Assembly (NCBI GenBank): GCA_037178625.1
Contig: JAWZXG010000102.1
Coordinates: forward strand, 1-17,084
From: Skeletonema tropicum
Taxonomy: Eukaryota > Bacillariophyta > Thalassiosirophyceae > Thalassiosirales > Thalassiosiraceae
Reading direction: 5' to 3'
Length of the DNA: 17,084 bases
The notes under the pieces are model-generated. The model saw nothing but the letters and a program-made list of their open reading frames with translations, was not told the origin of the DNA and did no database searches. The position numbers and the translations under genes are program-made. The number at the start of each line of letters is the position of its first letter. Position 1 is the first letter of the stretch. Shown here piece by piece: positions 16,125-17,084 of this stretch.

Positions 16125-16529
16125 TTACCCATTAGACAATACGCTGGAACACTCTGGAGCAGCCAACGACTGCAAGTTATGACTGTTATTTACACAACGG
16201 CCATAATTCATTATTCCAGCTTTGCTTTCTGCATCCGATTTGTAGAACTGAGCCGAGCTTGAACCGTTACAGGTAACGTTGCGATTGGAAATGACATTGT
16301 AAGCGATAGATAATTGTTCCTGTCTGGTGCGATATAGATCCATTACGCATCCTAGCTCAGACAATACATGTTTTAGTTCACGCATATTGCAAGAGGAAAG
16401 AACAAGCCTCAGAAGAGTATGTGGATCAGTAGAGTGTTCGAAGCATGGATTGCGCGATGATTGTAATTCTACTATTTCGCGGAAGATATGATCGCCTACA
16501 CGCACTTTTCGGCCATTGGACGTTGTAAA
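16125..16529 (-). pseudogene. Dispersed copy of the block-B D-x-IF module, no start codon
   Basis: The frame is open from 16529 to TAA at 16125 with no ATG start. It reads NGRKVRVGDHIFREIVELQ, then HTLLRLVLSSCNMRELKHVL SELG and QEQLSIAYNVIS. Compared with exon 2 of the block-B gene (LVRTDDRIFSLL ... IKYILNELS ... DDLVSAAVNFL), the order and spacing of VR-x2-D-x-IF, LK/IK-x-VL/IL-x-EL and the following helix agree. A neighbouring ATG frame (16641, Gln- and Ser-rich) is one base out of phase, so a single indel may separate the start from the body. Read as a broken or partial paralogue; function unknown. Confidence 0.5.
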
Positions 16530-16889
16530 TTATTTGACGAATAGACAGAAATGAGCATCTAACACCCTTCCGAGCGCTCTTGCTGTTCACGTCGGAAGAG
16601 GATGGTTGCTGTTGCTGCGCTTTCTCTCTTGAAGTGTGCATATTTTATACGGTCAATTTTGTTCGTGGTTTGGTTATGCCGGTCCGTAATGGTCACATAT
16701 TTAAGATATTGATTTGCGTGCGAGGAATGTCATACGCAAGCCACTCATTATTATTTATGCACTCTTCTAATTGCATGTGGTGTTCCGTAGCATGATAGTC
16801 GATGAGTGGCTGCGCGGAAAAGTCACGGATGGCGACATGTTCTTCCTGCCAGCAGAGAAGCTGACACGTTGAAGTTAGGAGAGGAACAG
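16530..16889. other. Non-coding stretch, possible 5' remains of the paralogue
   Basis: It contains the frame starting at 16641 on the minus strand (MHTSREKAQQQQPSSSD), possibly the lost N-terminus of the paralogue at 16125-16529. Beyond 16650 nothing was recognised. Confidence 0.35.
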
Positions 16890-16951
16890 TGACGTCATAT
16901 ATTTGAGAATATGTAAACGCGATCGATATAAAGTACTGTCAAACGCGATCG
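16890..16951 (+). promoter_or_regulatory. Putative promoter: CRE palindrome, TATA box, 11-bp direct repeat
   Basis: A palindromic TGACGTCA (CRE/bZIP-type site) lies at 16890-16897, and TATAAA at 16927-16932. The string AAACGCGATCG occurs twice, at 16915-16925 and 16941-16951. The spacing suits a plus-strand start near 16957, ahead of the ATG at 17001. This is prediction from motifs only. Confidence 0.35.
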
Positions 16952-17000
16952 GTAACTCGGTTTTTTGCATGATCGATGATCGTGCAGAAAAGAGAAAAAG

Positions 17001-17084
17001 ATGCCACCACAATGGCCTACAATGGCACCCCTAGTATGGCCGCCTATCTCAGTCCATGAGTATATTTTCATAAGGTATCGATGT
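17001..17084 (+). CDS. Possible gene start truncated by the right edge
   Basis: ATG in the context AAAAAGATGCC is followed by 28 open codons to the window end (MPPQWPTMAPLVWPPISVHE and on). The putative promoter lies about 70 bases upstream. It is too short to recognise. Confidence 0.3.
   Translation, partial: MPPQWPTMAPLVWPPISVHEYIFIRYRC

Overview
The window looks like nuclear DNA of a microbial eukaryote. The coding blocks are interrupted by short spliceosomal-type introns of about 68 to 296 bases, with GTGAGT, GTAAGC or GTAAGA donors and CAG/AAG acceptors. Gene content is typical of large transposable elements: a Helitron replication protein, a Ulp1/C48 cysteine protease, and an MBD-like domain. 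A diatom or other stramenopile would fit this mix, but that is a low-confidence guess; nothing here fixes the species. No tRNA, rRNA or CRISPR array was seen.

Layout. (A) About 1-4866, minus strand, running off the left edge: a Helitron-class element. It reads Ulp1/C48 protease (His, Asp, Gln and Cys all visible), then a small GD-IEY-type domain, an acidic linker, a Cys-pair plus DUF6570-like domain, and a Helitron_like_N/HUH Rep domain. The helicase half would lie beyond base 1. (B) 5010-8772, minus: a multi-exon gene or gene cluster. Its order is an N-terminal D-x-IF module, an MBD-like domain, two tandem copies of an unrecognised domain marked SIDWY, a coiled coil, and an HMG-box-like segment. 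(C) 8773-9345: a divergent intergenic region with nine copies of a TCGRCA motif. (D) 9346-13593, plus: one long spliced gene, or two, of unrecognised family. (E) 13810-14706, minus: a Cys-rich 298-residue ORF convergent with D. (F) 14924-15325, plus: a 133-residue charged helical protein. (G) 15326-17084: mostly non-coding, with palindromes, a 30-base direct repeat, a broken paralogue of the block-B D-x-IF module, and a possible promoter plus gene start at the right edge.

What ties the window together is a family of at least ten related imperfect palindromes of about 35-39 bp (half-site close to ATTGGTAAAATTGTGCA). They occur only in non-coding DNA: inside introns of blocks A, B and D, and just 3' of the genes in D/E and F. 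Blocks A to F therefore plausibly belong to one lineage or one large composite element, perhaps a giant Helitron carrying chromatin-related cargo. Many coding blocks need single-base frame corrections, mostly as if one extra base were present. That suggests either residual long-read insertion errors or early decay, so protein boundaries in A, B and the start of D are provisional.
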